A program made the position numbers and the translations under genes. The notes under the pieces are model-generated. The model did no database searches, was not told where the DNA came from, and saw nothing but the letters and a program-made list of their open reading frames with translations. From Alphaproteobacteria bacterium (GTDB lineage Bacteria > Pseudomonadota > Alphaproteobacteria > Micavibrionales > Micavibrionaceae), in assembly GCA_002401695.1 (NCBI GenBank), contig NVTV01000001.1, positions 1 through 64,000 of the forward strand: 64,000 nt of DNA, read 5' to 3'. The stretch's first letter is position 1. Each line of letters starts with the position of its first letter. Shown piece by piece: positions 1 through 9,521 of the stretch.

Positions 1-305
1 TGGTAGAACCGAGTACTATTCATGTGAATTCTATAGAAAACAACTTTGGAAATGCTTTGGATGTAAAGCTCATTGAACCTAAATTAAAGCAAAGTTTGTC
101 GAGTAAAGGATTTGATTTCTCTGATAATGATCAGAATTCTTTTGACAGTACCCCTCTGGTTCCACAAAGCAAAAACATGCCAGAAGACTTACTGTCTAAA
201 AAAGAAACACTGGATCTCATCCGCACATATTATTCAGTAGAAGATCCCAAAATAAGACGAGACATCCTTAAATTTGTCAAATCTATGGCAAAAAATATAA
301 CTTAA
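1..305 (+). CDS. XRE-family regulator, C-terminal part only
   Basis: The frame is open from the left edge of the window to a stop at 303-305, so the true start lies outside. The last 35 residues (KETLDLIRTYYSVEDPKIRR and following) resemble the C-terminal tail of the helix-turn-helix regulators that commonly precede metK in alphaproteobacteria. The DNA-binding domain is not in the window, so the assignment rests on this tail and on the position. A GTG at 24 is in frame but is probably internal. The gene ends in a strong terminator, so it is likely transcribed separately from metK. Confidence 0.6.
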   Translation, partial: VEPSTIHVNSIENNFGNALDVKLIEPKLKQSLSSKGFDFSDNDQNSFDSTPLVPQSKNMPEDLLSKKETLDLIRTYYSVEDPKIRRDILKFVKSMAKNIT

Positions 306-324
306 TTTCATAAATTTTAACATT

Positions 325-349
325 AAGGCTTGAATAAAGCCTTTTTTTT
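325..349 (+). terminator. Rho-independent terminator after the XRE gene
   Basis: A perfect 7-bp stem (AAGGCTT, 5-nt loop, AAGCCTT) is followed by six more T residues. It begins about 20 bases after the stop codon and separates the regulator from metK. Confidence 0.85.
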
Positions 350-356
350 GCTTTAG

Positions 357-395
357 GGTTCTTCTTGAAATAAATTAATTTAATCAAGAAGAACC
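357..395 (+). promoter_or_regulatory. 12-bp inverted repeat in the metK leader
   Basis: GGTTCTTCTTGA at 357-368 and its exact reverse complement at 384-395 flank a 15-nt A/T-only loop, just upstream of metK. There is no T tract, so it is not a plain terminator. It could be an operator dyad or an RNA hairpin controlling metK. The likely ribosome site AGGA at 414-417 lies outside the hairpin, so simple sequestration of that site is not evident. Confidence 0.5.
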
Positions 396-423
396 TTAAA
401 CGATGCCATATTCAGGACAAGCC

Positions 424-1608
424 ATGCAACAAAAGACATTAACCGACTATATTTTCACCAGTGAATCCGTATCAGAGGGGCATCCTGACAAAATCTGTGA
501 CCGTATTTCTGATGCTGTTGTTGATTTGTATATGAAGGCGGATAATCAATCGCGCGTTGCTTGTGAAACACTCGTTACAACGGATTGTGTTGTTATTGCC
601 GGTGAAACACGGGGCCCTGAAAGTGTAACAAAAGAAAAAATCGAACAAGCCGCCCGTGATGCAATCAAAGATATTGGGTATGAGCAAGAAGGTTTTAATT
701 GGAAAACTGTTGACGTTGATGTGAAGCTACATGCTCAATCTGTTGATATTGCCCAAGGTGTTGATGAAGGCACAGGCGTTGATAAAGACGAAGGCGCGGG
801 CGATCAAGGTATTATGTTTGGCTACGCATGTAAGGAAACAGAGGCACTTATGCCTGCTCCCCTGCATTACTCACACTCAATCCTTCGACGTCTTGCAGAA
901 GACCGCCATGCAGGAATTCTTAGCAAGCTAGGACCGGACGCAAAATCACAAGTTACGCTTGAGTATAGAGATGATAAGCCTGTTGGTGTTAAGTCTGTTG
1001 TTGTTTCGACACAACACGCAGAAGGCCTCAGCATGGAAGATGTAAAAGATATGGTTCGTCCATATATTCAAGAAATCCTTCCAGAGGGCTGGAGTGTTCC
1101 CGAAGAAGAATTATACGTAAACCCAACTGGTCGCTTTGTTATTGGTGGCCCTGTTGGTGATTGTGGCGTAACAGGTCGTAAAATCATTGTTGATACATAT
1201 GGCGGTGCTGCTCCACATGGTGGTGGCGCATTCTCTGGTAAAGACTGTACTAAGGTTGACCGTTCTGCTGCTTATGCTGCGCGTTATCTTGCAAAGAACG
1301 TTGTTGCCGCTGGGTATGCAACGGGTTGTACGATACAGCTCTCTTATGCGATTGGTGTTTCCAAGCCGATTTCCGTTTACCTAAATACACATGGTACGGG
1401 GACAGCACCGGAAACAGTTATTGTTGATGCGCTGCAAAGCCTTGTTGATCTACGTCCACGCGGTATTCGTGAGCACCTGAAACTCAATAAAGCAATTTAT
1501 GAGCGCACATCTGCCTATGGTCACTTTGGCCGTACACCCGATGAAGACGGCGGCTTTTCTTGGGAAAAAACTGATCTTGTTAGTGAATTACAACGTATCC
1601 TTGGGTAA
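424..1608 (+). CDS. metK: S-adenosylmethionine synthetase
   Basis: MetK makes S-adenosylmethionine from methionine and ATP in the cytoplasm. The family signatures are present: [15 protein letters not shown] near the N-terminus, a glycine-rich [12 protein letters not shown] segment near the middle of the first half, [13 protein letters not shown], and [19 protein letters not shown] in the C-terminal half. The frame opens at ATG 403. The start at 424 is preferred because AGGA lies 6 nt upstream and because it gives 394 residues with the short N-terminus usual for the family. The gene sits 5 nt before trmB, so the two are probably one transcript. SAM is also the methyl donor for the neighbouring TrmB. 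Confidence 0.95.
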   Translation: MQQKTLTDYIFTSESVSEGHPDKICDRISDAVVDLYMKADNQSRVACETLVTTDCVVIAGETRGPESVTKEKIEQAARDAIKDIGYEQEGFNWKTVDVDVKLHAQSVDIAQGVDEGTGVDKDEGAGDQGIMFGYACKETEALMPAPLHYSHSILRRLAEDRHAGILSKLGPDAKSQVTLEYRDDKPVGVKSVVVSTQHAEGLSMEDVKDMVRPYIQEILPEGWSVPEEELYVNPTGRFVIGGPVGDCGVTGRKIIVDTYGGAAPHGGGAFSGKDCTKVDRSAAYAARYLAKNVVAAGYATGCTIQLSYAIGVSKPISVYLNTHGTGTAPETVIVDALQSLVDLRPRGIREHLKLNKAIYERTSAYGHFGRTPDEDGGFSWEKTDLVSELQRILG

Positions 1609-1613
1609 CTCCA

Positions 1614-2345
1614 TTGAGTCGTAAACACCATATTCCAAGACAAAACTCCGCCAATTACGAGCGGAGTTTTTTTGGTCGAAGACAAGGGCGCTCAACCTCC
1701 CCGCTGCGTATAGGCATTCTGGATGAATTGTTGCCTAAAATAGAGCTATCGGAAGACAAGCTTCTGCTGGATCAAAGCCTGTCTCCCGAAGAACTCTTTG
1801 ACCGCCCCCATTCAAAATATTGGCTGGAGATCGGTTTCGGCTATGGCGAGCATATGGCCACCCTGCTCCGTAATAACCCTGACACAGGTTATTTGGGCGC
1901 AGAACCCTTCATAGGTGGCATGTCTGCCTTCCTAATGAACATTCAGGAAGATGAGCCACATGATAACGTCCGTGTCCTAATGGATGACGGCATGATTATC
2001 GCACGCTCAATAAAGCCAAACAGCCTTGAAGGTATTTATGTTTTAAACCCTGATCCATGGCACAAAAAACGCCACCATAAACGCCGCATTATTAACCAGA
2101 CAAACTTAGATATCTTTGCAGATATCTTAAAGCCTGGCGCACCACTGATCCTAACGACAGATGTTGAAAACCTTGCCGAATGGATGTGTACTCAAGCATC
2201 GAATCATCCCGCTTTCGAATGGAGGGCAAATTGCAAGGGCGATTTCTATACCCCACCCAAGGATTGGATCACCACCCGCTATGAAGAAAAAGGTGCAAAA
2301 GGTGCAAAAAAAATGGTTTATATGTTTTTTGCAAGAAAGGAATAA
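1614..2345 (+). CDS. trmB: tRNA (guanine-N7-)-methyltransferase
   Basis: TrmB methylates G46 in the variable loop of tRNAs using SAM. The N-terminal basic stretch ending FGRRQGR is typical of the family. The SAM-binding motif YWLEIGFGYGEH is near residue 65, and the characteristic NPDPWHKKRHHKRRI segment is in the middle. The protein is 243 residues, the usual length. The start is a TTG codon 5 nt after the metK stop. No better start exists upstream of the conserved N-terminus, and the ribosome site is weak, which suggests translation coupled to metK. Confidence 0.93.
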   Translation: MSRKHHIPRQNSANYERSFFGRRQGRSTSPLRIGILDELLPKIELSEDKLLLDQSLSPEELFDRPHSKYWLEIGFGYGEHMATLLRNNPDTGYLGAEPFIGGMSAFLMNIQEDEPHDNVRVLMDDGMIIARSIKPNSLEGIYVLNPDPWHKKRHHKRRIINQTNLDIFADILKPGAPLILTTDVENLAEWMCTQASNHPAFEWRANCKGDFYTPPKDWITTRYEEKGAKGAKKMVYMFFARKE

Positions 2346-2405
2346 ACCCCTTGCATTTCCTAGACGTTAGGGGTATAAATCACGCAAATATCCGATCTTA
2401 AAGAC

Positions 2406-2433
2406 GGTGGCTCAAAAGGAGGCCGCCTTTTTT
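2406..2433 (+). terminator. Rho-independent terminator after trmB
   Basis: GGTGGC at 2406-2411 pairs with GCCGCC at 2422-2427 (one G-U pair) and is followed by six T residues. It ends the metK-trmB unit and leaves rimP to its own promoter. Confidence 0.7.
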
Positions 2434-2467
2434 GTTACTTAATCGGATACATAGAGGGTGATTTTTA

Positions 2468-2569
2468 GTGATTCCAAAATCAATGAAAATTGTACCGAGT
2501 GACTACGAGGCGGTCGAGAGACCGGAAAATGAAGAATTATGCGCTATACGCCACTTGAAGAAAAGATAA
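2468..2569 (+). other. Possible 33-codon leader ORF with GNRA hairpin before rimP
   Basis: A GTG at 2468, 9 nt after AGAGGG, opens a 33-codon frame that ends at TAA 2567-2569, about 30 nt inside rimP in another frame. It also has an internal ATG at 2483. Within it, CGGTC (2511-2515) and GACCG (2520-2524) form a 5-bp stem closed by a GAGA tetraloop of the GNRA class, 14 nt before the rimP start. Whether the frame is translated is unknown. The arrangement would permit translational coupling to rimP. The rest of the 2434-2538 leader shows no other gene. Confidence 0.25.
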
Positions 2570-3036
2570 TGACAATGGTAACGCCCGTGATCGAAGATCT
2601 TGGGCTTGCGTTTCATTACATTAAGATTACAGGTGATGAAGGGACATCCCTTGTACAAATTATGGCGGAAGATTTAAAAACCAAAAACTTGCTTGTCGAT
2701 GATGCGGCAAAGATAAGCCGTGCGATTTCTGCTGTAATGGATGTTGAAGATCCGATTAACGGTGCTTATAGATTAGAGGTCAGCTCCCCCGGGATTGATC
2801 GTATGCTCATCCAAAAGGATGATTTTGACCGCTATAAAACTTTCGAAATTAAAATCGAGAGATTGACGCCTGCTGAAAACGGACAAAAACGTTATCGCGG
2901 TGTATTAAATGGTATTGAAGATAATAATATTCTTGTGACAACGGATACAGGTGATGTACAAATCCCCTATTCCTCATTGGCACAAGCAAAACTTGTTTTA
3001 ACTGATGAACTAATTAAAGCTACAGCAAATCTTTAG
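2539..3036 (+). CDS. rimP: Ribosome maturation factor RimP
   Basis: RimP assists late assembly of the 30S ribosomal subunit. The 165-residue protein has the family core: LVQIMAEDL, CDxISRAI-like DDAAKISRAISAVMDVEDPI, and the hallmark YRLEVSSPGIDRML near residues 78-91. The C-terminal SH3-like domain follows. It is the first gene of the rimP-nusA-infB-rbfA-truB-rpsO operon. The ATG is preceded by GAAGAA, and nusA follows after 11 nt. Confidence 0.95.
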   Translation: MRYTPLEEKIMTMVTPVIEDLGLAFHYIKITGDEGTSLVQIMAEDLKTKNLLVDDAAKISRAISAVMDVEDPINGAYRLEVSSPGIDRMLIQKDDFDRYKTFEIKIERLTPAENGQKRYRGVLNGIEDNNILVTTDTGDVQIPYSSLAQAKLVLTDELIKATANL

Positions 3037-3047
3037 GAGATAGAATA

Positions 3048-4652
3048 ATGGAATTGTTGCAAGTCGCAGACATGGTTGCCCGTGAAAAGAATATAGATCG
3101 TGAAATCGTTTTAGAAGCGATGGAAGAAGCGATCCAAAAAGCCGGTCGTTCCAAATACGGACATGAACAAGATATTCGCGCGCAAATCGATCGCGGTAAT
3201 GGCGAGATTGAGCTTAAACGCTATCGTGAAGTTGTTGCGAATGATTTTGAAATCGAAAATGAAGTTGCTCAGCTTACTATCGACCAAGCAACACGCATTA
3301 AACCAGATGCCGAAGAAGGCGAGTTTCTAATTGATGAACTGCCTCCATTGGACTTTGGTCGTATTGCCGCCCAAACAGCTAAGCAAGTTATCATGCAAAA
3401 AGTACGCGAAGCCGAACGCGCACGTCAGTATGAAGAATATAAAGACCGCGTTGGTGAAATTATTAGTGGTATTGTTAAGCGCGTAGAATACGGAAATGCA
3501 ACAATTGATATTCAAGGCCGCGCAGAAGGTATTATCCGCCGCGATGAATGTATCCCGCGTGAGCCGCTAAACGTGAATGACCGTGTGCGTGCGATCATCT
3601 ATGAGGTACGTGAAGAAATGCGCGGACCGCAGATTTTCCTATCCCGAAGTCACCCTGAATTTATGGCGAAACTTTTCGCACAAGAAGTCCCTGAAATTTA
3701 TGACGGTATCATTGAAATCAAGGGCGTTGCCCGTGATCCTGGTAGCCGCGCGAAAATCGCCGTTCAATCCAGAGAGCATTCAATTGACCCCGTCGGCGCA
3801 TGTGTTGGTATGCGCGGAAGCCGTGTTCAAGCCGTGGTGAACGAGCTTGGCGGTGAGAAAATCGATATTATTCCATGGACAGATGATCTTGGAACTTTCG
3901 TTGTAAATGCACTGCAACCTGCCGCTGTTTCAAAAGTGGTTCTGGATGAAGATAAAAAGCATATGGACGTTGTTGTTCCTGAAGACCAGCTTAGCTTGGC
4001 TATTGGTCGTCGTGGACAAAATGTGCGTCTTGCCTCGATCCTGACGGGTTGGGACATCGACATCATGACTGACGAACAAGAATCAGAACGTCGTACAGAA
4101 GAATTCGCAACGCGTTCTGCTCTGTTTATTGAATCATTGGACGTTGATGACACAATTGCGCAACTCCTTGTTGTTGAAGGCTTTACTGCTGTTGAAGAAA
4201 TCGCAGAAACGCCTATTGAAGAGTTGAACGAAATTCAAGGCTTTGAAGATGAAATTTCGAACGAGCTTCAACAACGTGCGATTAACTGGCTTAATAAAAA
4301 ATCTGAAGAACTTAAGGGTAAGCAAACCGAACTCGGGCTTGCGGATGACTTGATGACTGCAGAGGGCCTGCGCGCAGACCAAATTCTTAAAATTGGCGAA
4401 CAAGGCATCAAAACACTTGATGATCTTGCTGATCTTGCCGGTGATGAACTTGTAGAGCTTCTTGGTGAAAACCAAATGAATGAAAAAGAGGCAAACGCGG
4501 TTATCATGAAAGCACGTGAACATTGGTTTGCGGAAGAAGATGCGGCGGCGGCGAAAGCTGTTGAAGAAGCTGAAGAAGCGGCAAAATCTGAAGGGGGACC
4601 TTCTGAAGATAATGCTGAAACAGAAGAAACTCCTGTGGAGAGCGATGCATAG
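3048..4652 (+). CDS. nusA: Transcription termination/antitermination protein NusA
   Basis: NusA binds RNA polymerase and nascent RNA and controls pausing, termination and antitermination. The order of domains is an N-terminal polymerase-binding region (about 1-125), an S1 domain (about 135-200), two KH domains (about 200-345, including VGACVGMRGSRVQAVVNELG and LAIGRRGQNVRLASILTGWD), then two acidic helix-hairpin-helix-type repeats and an acidic Glu/Ala-rich tail. The length of 534 residues fits alphaproteobacterial NusA. A good ribosome site (TAGGAGA) precedes the ATG. The ylxR gene that often follows nusA in related bacteria is absent here. Confidence 0.97.
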   Translation: MELLQVADMVAREKNIDREIVLEAMEEAIQKAGRSKYGHEQDIRAQIDRGNGEIELKRYREVVANDFEIENEVAQLTIDQATRIKPDAEEGEFLIDELPPLDFGRIAAQTAKQVIMQKVREAERARQYEEYKDRVGEIISGIVKRVEYGNATIDIQGRAEGIIRRDECIPREPLNVNDRVRAIIYEVREEMRGPQIFLSRSHPEFMAKLFAQEVPEIYDGIIEIKGVARDPGSRAKIAVQSREHSIDPVGACVGMRGSRVQAVVNELGGEKIDIIPWTDDLGTFVVNALQPAAVSKVVLDEDKKHMDVVVPEDQLSLAIGRRGQNVRLASILTGWDIDIMTDEQESERRTEEFATRSALFIESLDVDDTIAQLLVVEGFTAVEEIAETPIEELNEIQGFEDEISNELQQRAINWLNKKSEELKGKQTELGLADDLMTAEGLRADQILKIGEQGIKTLDDLADLAGDELVELLGENQMNEKEANAVIMKAREHWFAEEDAAAAKAVEEAEEAAKSEGGPSEDNAETEETPVESDA

Positions 4653-4653
4653 A

Positions 4654-4682
4654 TTTACACTATATTATGCATAGTATATATC
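4654..4682 (+). promoter_or_regulatory. Candidate internal promoter before infB
   Basis: TTTACA at 4654-4659 and TATATC at 4677-4682 are 17 bp apart in the A/T-rich 60-bp gap between nusA and infB. The match to the sigma-70 consensus is fair. This is the gap where ylxR would normally lie. Confidence 0.35.
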
Positions 4683-4712
4683 TAGATCCTGTAAAAATTT
4701 TAGGCGAACCTA

Positions 4713-7166
4713 ATGACTGAGAAAAAAGTAAAAGAAGAAAACACAAAACCTGCAGGTAAGACATTGAGCTTGTCGGGTAAGACACTCAGCTTAGGTGCTG
4801 GTGGTGGTTCATCATCAACTTCAAAAACGCCGGCGAGTAAAGTTGCCGTAGAGGTTCGACGCAAAAGGATTGTGCCAACAAAAAGTACGTCTAAAGAAGA
4901 TACGCGCCTGACATCCGGTGAGAAAAATGCCCGCGCCCGTGCTCTAGAAGCTGCTCTTGCTGGTACATCAAAGAAAAAAGAACTCCCTAAACGTCGTGTG
5001 ATGACCCTTGAAGATAAGAAAGCTAAAGAGGCGGAAGAAGAAGCCACTAGAGCAAAGATAGAAGAGGCAGAGGAAAAAACACGCCTTGAAAGTGAAGCAA
5101 AGAACAGAACAATACCTGAAAGACCTGCTCCCGCGAAAGAAGAGCATAAGCGCGTTAAGACATTCTCTAACGAAGATAGTAAACCTGTTGAGAGTTATCG
5201 TGATAAAATAAAGAAAAATGCGACAAAGCCGCCACCCCGCACAACAGGTGATCGTCGTGGCGGTCGTATTACGATTTCACAGGCTATTAACAAAGACTAT
5301 GATCGTGATCGTGGCCCAAGTCTTGCCGCGCAAAAACGTATGCGTGAAAAAGCGCGCCTCGCCGCACAGCCATTTCAGGCACCGCAAGAAAAATCAGTGC
5401 GTGAAGTTGTTCTACCTGAAACCATTACAGTTCAAGAACTTTCAAACCGTATGGCTGAGGCTGGAAAAGATGTTGTTAGAGCCCTAATGAAAATGGGGGT
5501 TATGGCGACAGGCACACAAACAATTGATGCCGATACTGCGGAGCTTCTGATTGAAGAATTTGGCCATAAAGTAAGACGTGTGACTGATGCCGATGTTGAA
5601 ATTGGTTTGGATGATATTGAGGATAAAGAAGAAGACCTTCTTCCCCGCCCCCCTGTTGTCACAATCATGGGGCATGTTGACCACGGGAAAACATCTTTGC
5701 TGGATGCACTACGTTCCACAGATGTCGTTTCTGGTGAGGCTGGCGGTATTACCCAGCATATCGGTGCATATCAAGTTGAACTATCATCAGGTGAAAAAAT
5801 TACATTCCTTGATACCCCCGGACATGCAGCATTTACTGAAATGCGCGCACGTGGTGCCGATGTAACGGACATTGTTGTTATTGTTATTTCGGCAAGTGAT
5901 TCAATTATGCCACAAACAATTGAATCAATTAACCATGCAAAAGCTGCAGACGTTCCGATTATCATTGCAATTAATAAAATCGACCTTCCTGATGCTAACC
6001 CTATGAAAGCAAAGCAAGACTTGCTGCAGCATGAAGTGGTGATTGAGGAAATGGGCGGCGATGTTCAATGTGTTGAAATATCGGCAAAGAACAGAACGAA
6101 CCTTGATAAGTTGGAAGAAGCTATTCTTCTGCAATCTGAAATTCTTGAACTTAAAGCAAATCCAAACAGAGATGCACAAGGTTTTGTTGTTGAATCAAAA
6201 ATGGAAAAAGGCCGCGGATCAGTTGCAACGGTGTTGATCCAAAAAGGTACTCTACGAATCGGACATGTGTTTGTTGCGGGTGCTGTCTTTGGACGTGTGC
6301 GTGCTATTATTGATGATAAAGGCAATAATGTTAAAGAAGCCATTCCTGGCCAACCTGTTGAAATACTTGGCGCGAATGGAACGCCTTCTGCTGGTGATAT
6401 CTTCAACGTTACATCAGAAGAATCAAAAGCACGCGAAATTGCTGAATATCGTCAACATAGAAATAAAGAGTCCGCCGCAGCAAAAGCCATCACAGGCCGC
6501 ACAACGATGGAACAAATCCTCGCTAAACGTGAGGCTGGTGAAGTCACTAAGCTGCCTGTTCTTATTCGCGCCGATGTTTTCGGCTCTATTGAGGCGATCA
6601 CAGGTTCTTTGACCAAAATGGAAGAAGAAAACGAAGGTATCGAAATTCAAGTTCTGCATACTGGTGTTGGTGGTATCACAGAATCAGATGTTATCCTTGC
6701 GAATGCATCGGGTGCGCTGATTATCGGGTTTAACGTCCGTGCAAATATGAAGGCACGTGTACTCGCTGATCACGAAAAAGTGGATATCCGTTATTATAAC
6801 GTAATCTATAACGTCATTGATGATGCAAAGGCCCTTCTAACAGGTATGTTGCCGCCAAGTGTTCGTGAAGAATATATTGGCCAAGCTCTTATCAAACAGG
6901 TCTTTAACATTACTAAAGTCGGTAAAATTGCCGGTTGTGATGTTTCTTCAGGCAGTGTTAAGCGTGGCTCTAAAGTTCGCTTGTTGCGTGATGATGTAGT
7001 TATCCATGAAGGCATGCTGAAAACATTAAAACGCTTCAAGGATGAAGTGAAGGATGTTAAAGAAGGCCAAGAATGTGGTATGGCCTTTGAAAAATACGAT
7101 GATCTTAAAGAAGGCGATATCATCGAATGTTATGAAATCATCGAAGAAGAACGTGTTGTTCAGTAA
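4713..7166 (+). CDS. infB: Translation initiation factor IF-2
   Basis: IF-2 is the GTPase that brings initiator tRNA to the 30S subunit and promotes subunit joining. The first 230 residues are a charged, low-complexity N-terminal region rich in Lys, Glu and Ala. The IF2_N segment ([20 protein letters not shown]) follows, then the GTPase domain with G1 GHVDHGKTS at about 320-328, DTPGH and NKIDLP. Domains II to IV fill the C-terminal half. The protein has 817 residues. It lies between nusA and rbfA in the standard operon order. AGGCG 8 nt upstream is a reasonable ribosome site. Confidence 0.97.
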   Translation: MTEKKVKEENTKPAGKTLSLSGKTLSLGAGGGSSSTSKTPASKVAVEVRRKRIVPTKSTSKEDTRLTSGEKNARARALEAALAGTSKKKELPKRRVMTLEDKKAKEAEEEATRAKIEEAEEKTRLESEAKNRTIPERPAPAKEEHKRVKTFSNEDSKPVESYRDKIKKNATKPPPRTTGDRRGGRITISQAINKDYDRDRGPSLAAQKRMREKARLAAQPFQAPQEKSVREVVLPETITVQELSNRMAEAGKDVVRALMKMGVMATGTQTIDADTAELLIEEFGHKVRRVTDADVEIGLDDIEDKEEDLLPRPPVVTIMGHVDHGKTSLLDALRSTDVVSGEAGGITQHIGAYQVELSSGEKITFLDTPGHAAFTEMRARGADVTDIVVIVISASDSIMPQTIESINHAKAADVPIIIAINKIDLPDANPMKAKQDLLQHEVVIEEMGGDVQCVEISAKNRTNLDKLEEAILLQSEILELKANPNRDAQGFVVESKMEKGRGSVATVLIQKGTLRIGHVFVAGAVFGRVRAIIDDKGNNVKEAIPGQPVEILGANGTPSAGDIFNVTSEESKAREIAEYRQHRNKESAAAKAITGRTTMEQILAKREAGEVTKLPVLIRADVFGSIEAITGSLTKMEEENEGIEIQVLHTGVGGITESDVILANASGALIIGFNVRANMKARVLADHEKVDIRYYNVIYNVIDDAKALLTGMLPPSVREEYIGQALIKQVFNITKVGKIAGCDVSSGSVKRGSKVRLLRDDVVIHEGMLKTLKRFKDEVKDVKEGQECGMAFEKYDDLKEGDIIECYEIIEEERVVQ

Positions 7167-7172
7167 TCTGCT

Positions 7173-7580
7173 ATGAAAAATCGTAAAACAAACAGTAATG
7201 AACCATCACAACGGATGCTTCGCGTTGGCGAGCAACTTAGGCATCTTTTGTCTGAAACGTTACAACGTGGCCATTTTAGTAATGAAATGTTGCTGAATAA
7301 ATCCAATATGATTATCGTTTCGGAAGTGCGTCCCTCTCCTGATCTAAAGCATGCACGTGCCTATGTCATGTCAATTAATGGGGACAGCATGGATGAGCTT
7401 CTTCCTGCTCTTAATGAACAAGCGCATGTGTTTCAGAAAGAAATTGGCCGCTCGTCTAACTTAAAGTTCACACCTAAAGTTAAGTTTGTAACCGACACAT
7501 CCTTTGATGAAGCACAACACATCGAAAATCTATTGCGTGATGTCCGTAAATCTGACGATGAAGACTCTTCCGAGGAATAG
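7173..7580 (+). CDS. rbfA: 30S ribosome-binding factor RbfA
   Basis: RbfA is a cold-shock-related 30S maturation factor that binds near the 5' end of 16S rRNA. The 135-residue protein has the family features SQRMLRVGEQLRHLLSETLQRG at the N-terminus and the KH-type core with SEVRPSPDLKHARAYVM. It ends in an acidic tail. It starts 6 nt after infB and ends 5 nt before truB, so it is translated from the same message. Confidence 0.94.
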   Translation: MKNRKTNSNEPSQRMLRVGEQLRHLLSETLQRGHFSNEMLLNKSNMIIVSEVRPSPDLKHARAYVMSINGDSMDELLPALNEQAHVFQKEIGRSSNLKFTPKVKFVTDTSFDEAQHIENLLRDVRKSDDEDSSEE

Positions 7581-7585
7581 AGACT

Positions 7586-8521
7586 ATGGCACGTAAGAAA
7601 AAAGGCGATCACATTTCTGGCTGGATCAATCTTGATAAGCCCTATGGCATGACCTCCACCCAAGCTATAGGCAAAGTACGACGTATTCTTAATGCACAAA
7701 AAATCGGACATGCGGGTACATTAGACCCTTTAGCCACAGGCGTTCTCCCTATCGCAGTGGGTGAGGCAACCAAGACGATTTCTTTCGCGCAAGATGATAT
7801 TAAAACCTATCACTTTACCATTCAATGGGGCGAGCAACGTGATACCGATGATATGGAAGGCAAGGTGATTGCCACATCCAACCATCGCCCGACAGCCGAA
7901 AGTATCACCACCCTACTCGGTCAATACACAGGCGAGATACAGCAGATACCACCTAACTTTTCTGCGATTAAAATTAACGGTGAGCGCGCTTATGATATTG
8001 CCCGTGATGGCGAAATACCGGAGCTAAAACCGCGTACGGTTTATATTGAAGAATTAGAATTATTAGAGGCTCGTGCGGACGATGCAGACTTCACAATGAC
8101 CTGCGGCAAAGGCACATATGTACGCTCTCTTGCCCGTGATATAGGCAATGATTTGGGCACAAAAGGCTTCGTCTCGGCGTTACGCCGCGAAAAAGTAGGG
8201 AATTTTACTGCGAAAAATGCGATTTCTCTAGACATTTTGGGTGATATGGACTATTTATCTGCCCGAAGTGAGTACCTGTTGCCTCTTCAAATTGTGCTGG
8301 ACGATATCCCGGCTCTTGATTTGAAAGAGGAAGAAACAGCAAGGATTCGCAATGGACAGGCGCTTAGCTTTGTTTCCAGACCAGATTTCGAACGTCTTAC
8401 GAAAGTTGGCCTTGGCAGTAAAGAAAGCACTATCGCTCTTGCCACGCATGATGATGCACCCGTTGCACTGATTGAACAAACAAGAGCCGACGTAAAACCT
8501 GTCCGTGTATTTAACATGTAA
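7586..8521 (+). CDS. truB: tRNA pseudouridine(55) synthase TruB
   Basis: TruB converts uridine 55 in the T loop of tRNAs to pseudouridine. The catalytic motif GHAGTLDPLATGVLP carries the nucleophile Asp47. The downstream segments CGKGTYVRSLARDIG and LRREKVGNF are also typical of the family. The 311-residue length, with a short PUA-like C-terminal part, is normal for alphaproteobacteria. It is in the standard position between rbfA and rpsO. Confidence 0.96.
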   Translation: MARKKKGDHISGWINLDKPYGMTSTQAIGKVRRILNAQKIGHAGTLDPLATGVLPIAVGEATKTISFAQDDIKTYHFTIQWGEQRDTDDMEGKVIATSNHRPTAESITTLLGQYTGEIQQIPPNFSAIKINGERAYDIARDGEIPELKPRTVYIEELELLEARADDADFTMTCGKGTYVRSLARDIGNDLGTKGFVSALRREKVGNFTAKNAISLDILGDMDYLSARSEYLLPLQIVLDDIPALDLKEEETARIRNGQALSFVSRPDFERLTKVGLGSKESTIALATHDDAPVALIEQTRADVKPVRVFNM

Positions 8522-8551
8522 AACAAAAAGATATTTGAAAAGGAAAATGCC

Positions 8552-8821
8552 ATGTCAATGGAAACAGCCCAAAAGGCAAAAATTATTAAAGAATATGCAA
8601 GAGACAAAGAAGACACCGGCTCACCGGAAGTTCAGGTTGCTATTCTTTCCACACGTATTTCAGAGCTTTCAGAGCATATGCAAGTTCACAAAAAAGACTT
8701 CCACAGTCGTCGCGGTCTTTTGGCAATGGTTGCAAAACGTCGTAAGCTTCTTGATTACCTTAAATCCAAGAACGAGCAAGGCTACAAAGACCTGATTAAA
8801 GCACTTGGTATTCGTCGTTAA
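8552..8821 (+). CDS. rpsO: 30S ribosomal protein S15
   Basis: S15 is a primary 16S rRNA-binding protein of the small subunit. The 89-residue sequence is a full match to family features ([40 protein letters not shown]). AAAAGGA precedes the ATG with normal spacing. It ends the operon and is followed within 25 bp by a strong terminator. Confidence 0.97.
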   Translation: MSMETAQKAKIIKEYARDKEDTGSPEVQVAILSTRISELSEHMQVHKKDFHSRRGLLAMVAKRRKLLDYLKSKNEQGYKDLIKALGIRR

Positions 8822-8845
8822 TCTTGCGATACAATACAGAATTAC

Positions 8846-8872
8846 AAAAGGCTCCAAATCGGAGCCTTTTTC
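8846..8872. terminator. Bidirectional terminator between rpsO and gpmA
   Basis: AAAAGGCTCC (8846-8855) and GGAGCCTTTT (8861-8870) form a perfect 10-bp stem with a 5-nt loop. T runs flank it on both strands. It lies between the converging rpsO and gpmA genes and can serve both. Confidence 0.88.
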
Positions 8873-8894
8873 TATGCCTAATAAAAATATACCC

Positions 8895-9521
8895 TTATTC
8901 TTCTAAGAAATATCGCTTTTTGATTTCACCATTCTCCATTTCAAAGACCAAAGGCTTACCCGTCGGAAATTCGGCGTCATTAATTGTTTCCGGTGTTTCA
9001 ACGCCCAGAGTAATTAACGTTGCCCGCAAGCTATTACCATGCGCCGCTATCAAAACGTTCTTACCTGCATCCAAGAGAGGCTTTATGTTCTCAGTGAAAT
9101 ATGGGCGTACACGGTTTTCAACCACATCTTGCAAACATTCACCACCCGGAGGAGACACATCGTAGGATCTGCGCCAGATATGAACTTGATCAGCACCGTA
9201 CTTTTCGCGTGTTTCATCTTTATTCAGTCCCGTTAAATCACCGTAATCACGTTCCCGCAAATGTGGATGACGTACCATTGTATCGTACAATCCACTCTGC
9301 CCTGCTTCGTTCAACATAATTTCTGCCGTGCGATTGGCACGAATTTGGGTCGAGCTAAATACTTGGTCAAATTTAATACCAGCCTCTCTTAACATCACAC
9401 CTGCGGTCTTGGCCTCGGCTTCACCTTGTTCGGTCAAATCAACATCATGAAAACCAGTAAATTTATTCGCGAGATTCCACTCGCTTTGACCATGACGAAG
9501 AAGAACGAGGTAATGGGGCAT
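8895..9521 (-). CDS. gpmA: 2,3-bisphosphoglycerate-dependent phosphoglycerate mutase
   Basis: The enzyme interconverts 2- and 3-phosphoglycerate in glycolysis. The phosphohistidine motif LVLLRHGQSEWN starts at residue 5 (His10). The partner motifs RERDYGDLTGLNKDE and LIAAHGNSLRA are intact. The frame is open further upstream to 9590. The ATG at 9521 is chosen because AGGAG lies 5-6 nt before it and because the family starts directly before the LLRHG motif. The 208-residue product matches the short alphaproteobacterial form. The gene is inserted on the opposite strand between rpsO and pnp, which are usually adjacent. Confidence 0.94.
   Translation of the reverse strand: MPHYLVLLRHGQSEWNLANKFTGFHDVDLTEQGEAEAKTAGVMLREAGIKFDQVFSSTQIRANRTAEIMLNEAGQSGLYDTMVRHPHLRERDYGDLTGLNKDETREKYGADQVHIWRRSYDVSPPGGECLQDVVENRVRPYFTENIKPLLDAGKNVLIAAHGNSLRATLITLGVETPETINDAEFPTGKPLVFEMENGEIKKRYFLEE

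Noticed and set aside
357-395. SAM or SAM/SAH riboswitch in front of metK
   Set aside because: The A/T-only loop and simple hairpin do not show the conserved bases or pseudoknot of any SAM riboswitch I know.
4134-4523. 129-codon minus-strand frame inside nusA
   Set aside because: It is antisense to the NusA acidic repeats, rich in Phe, Asn and Cys and without a ribosome site or family match.
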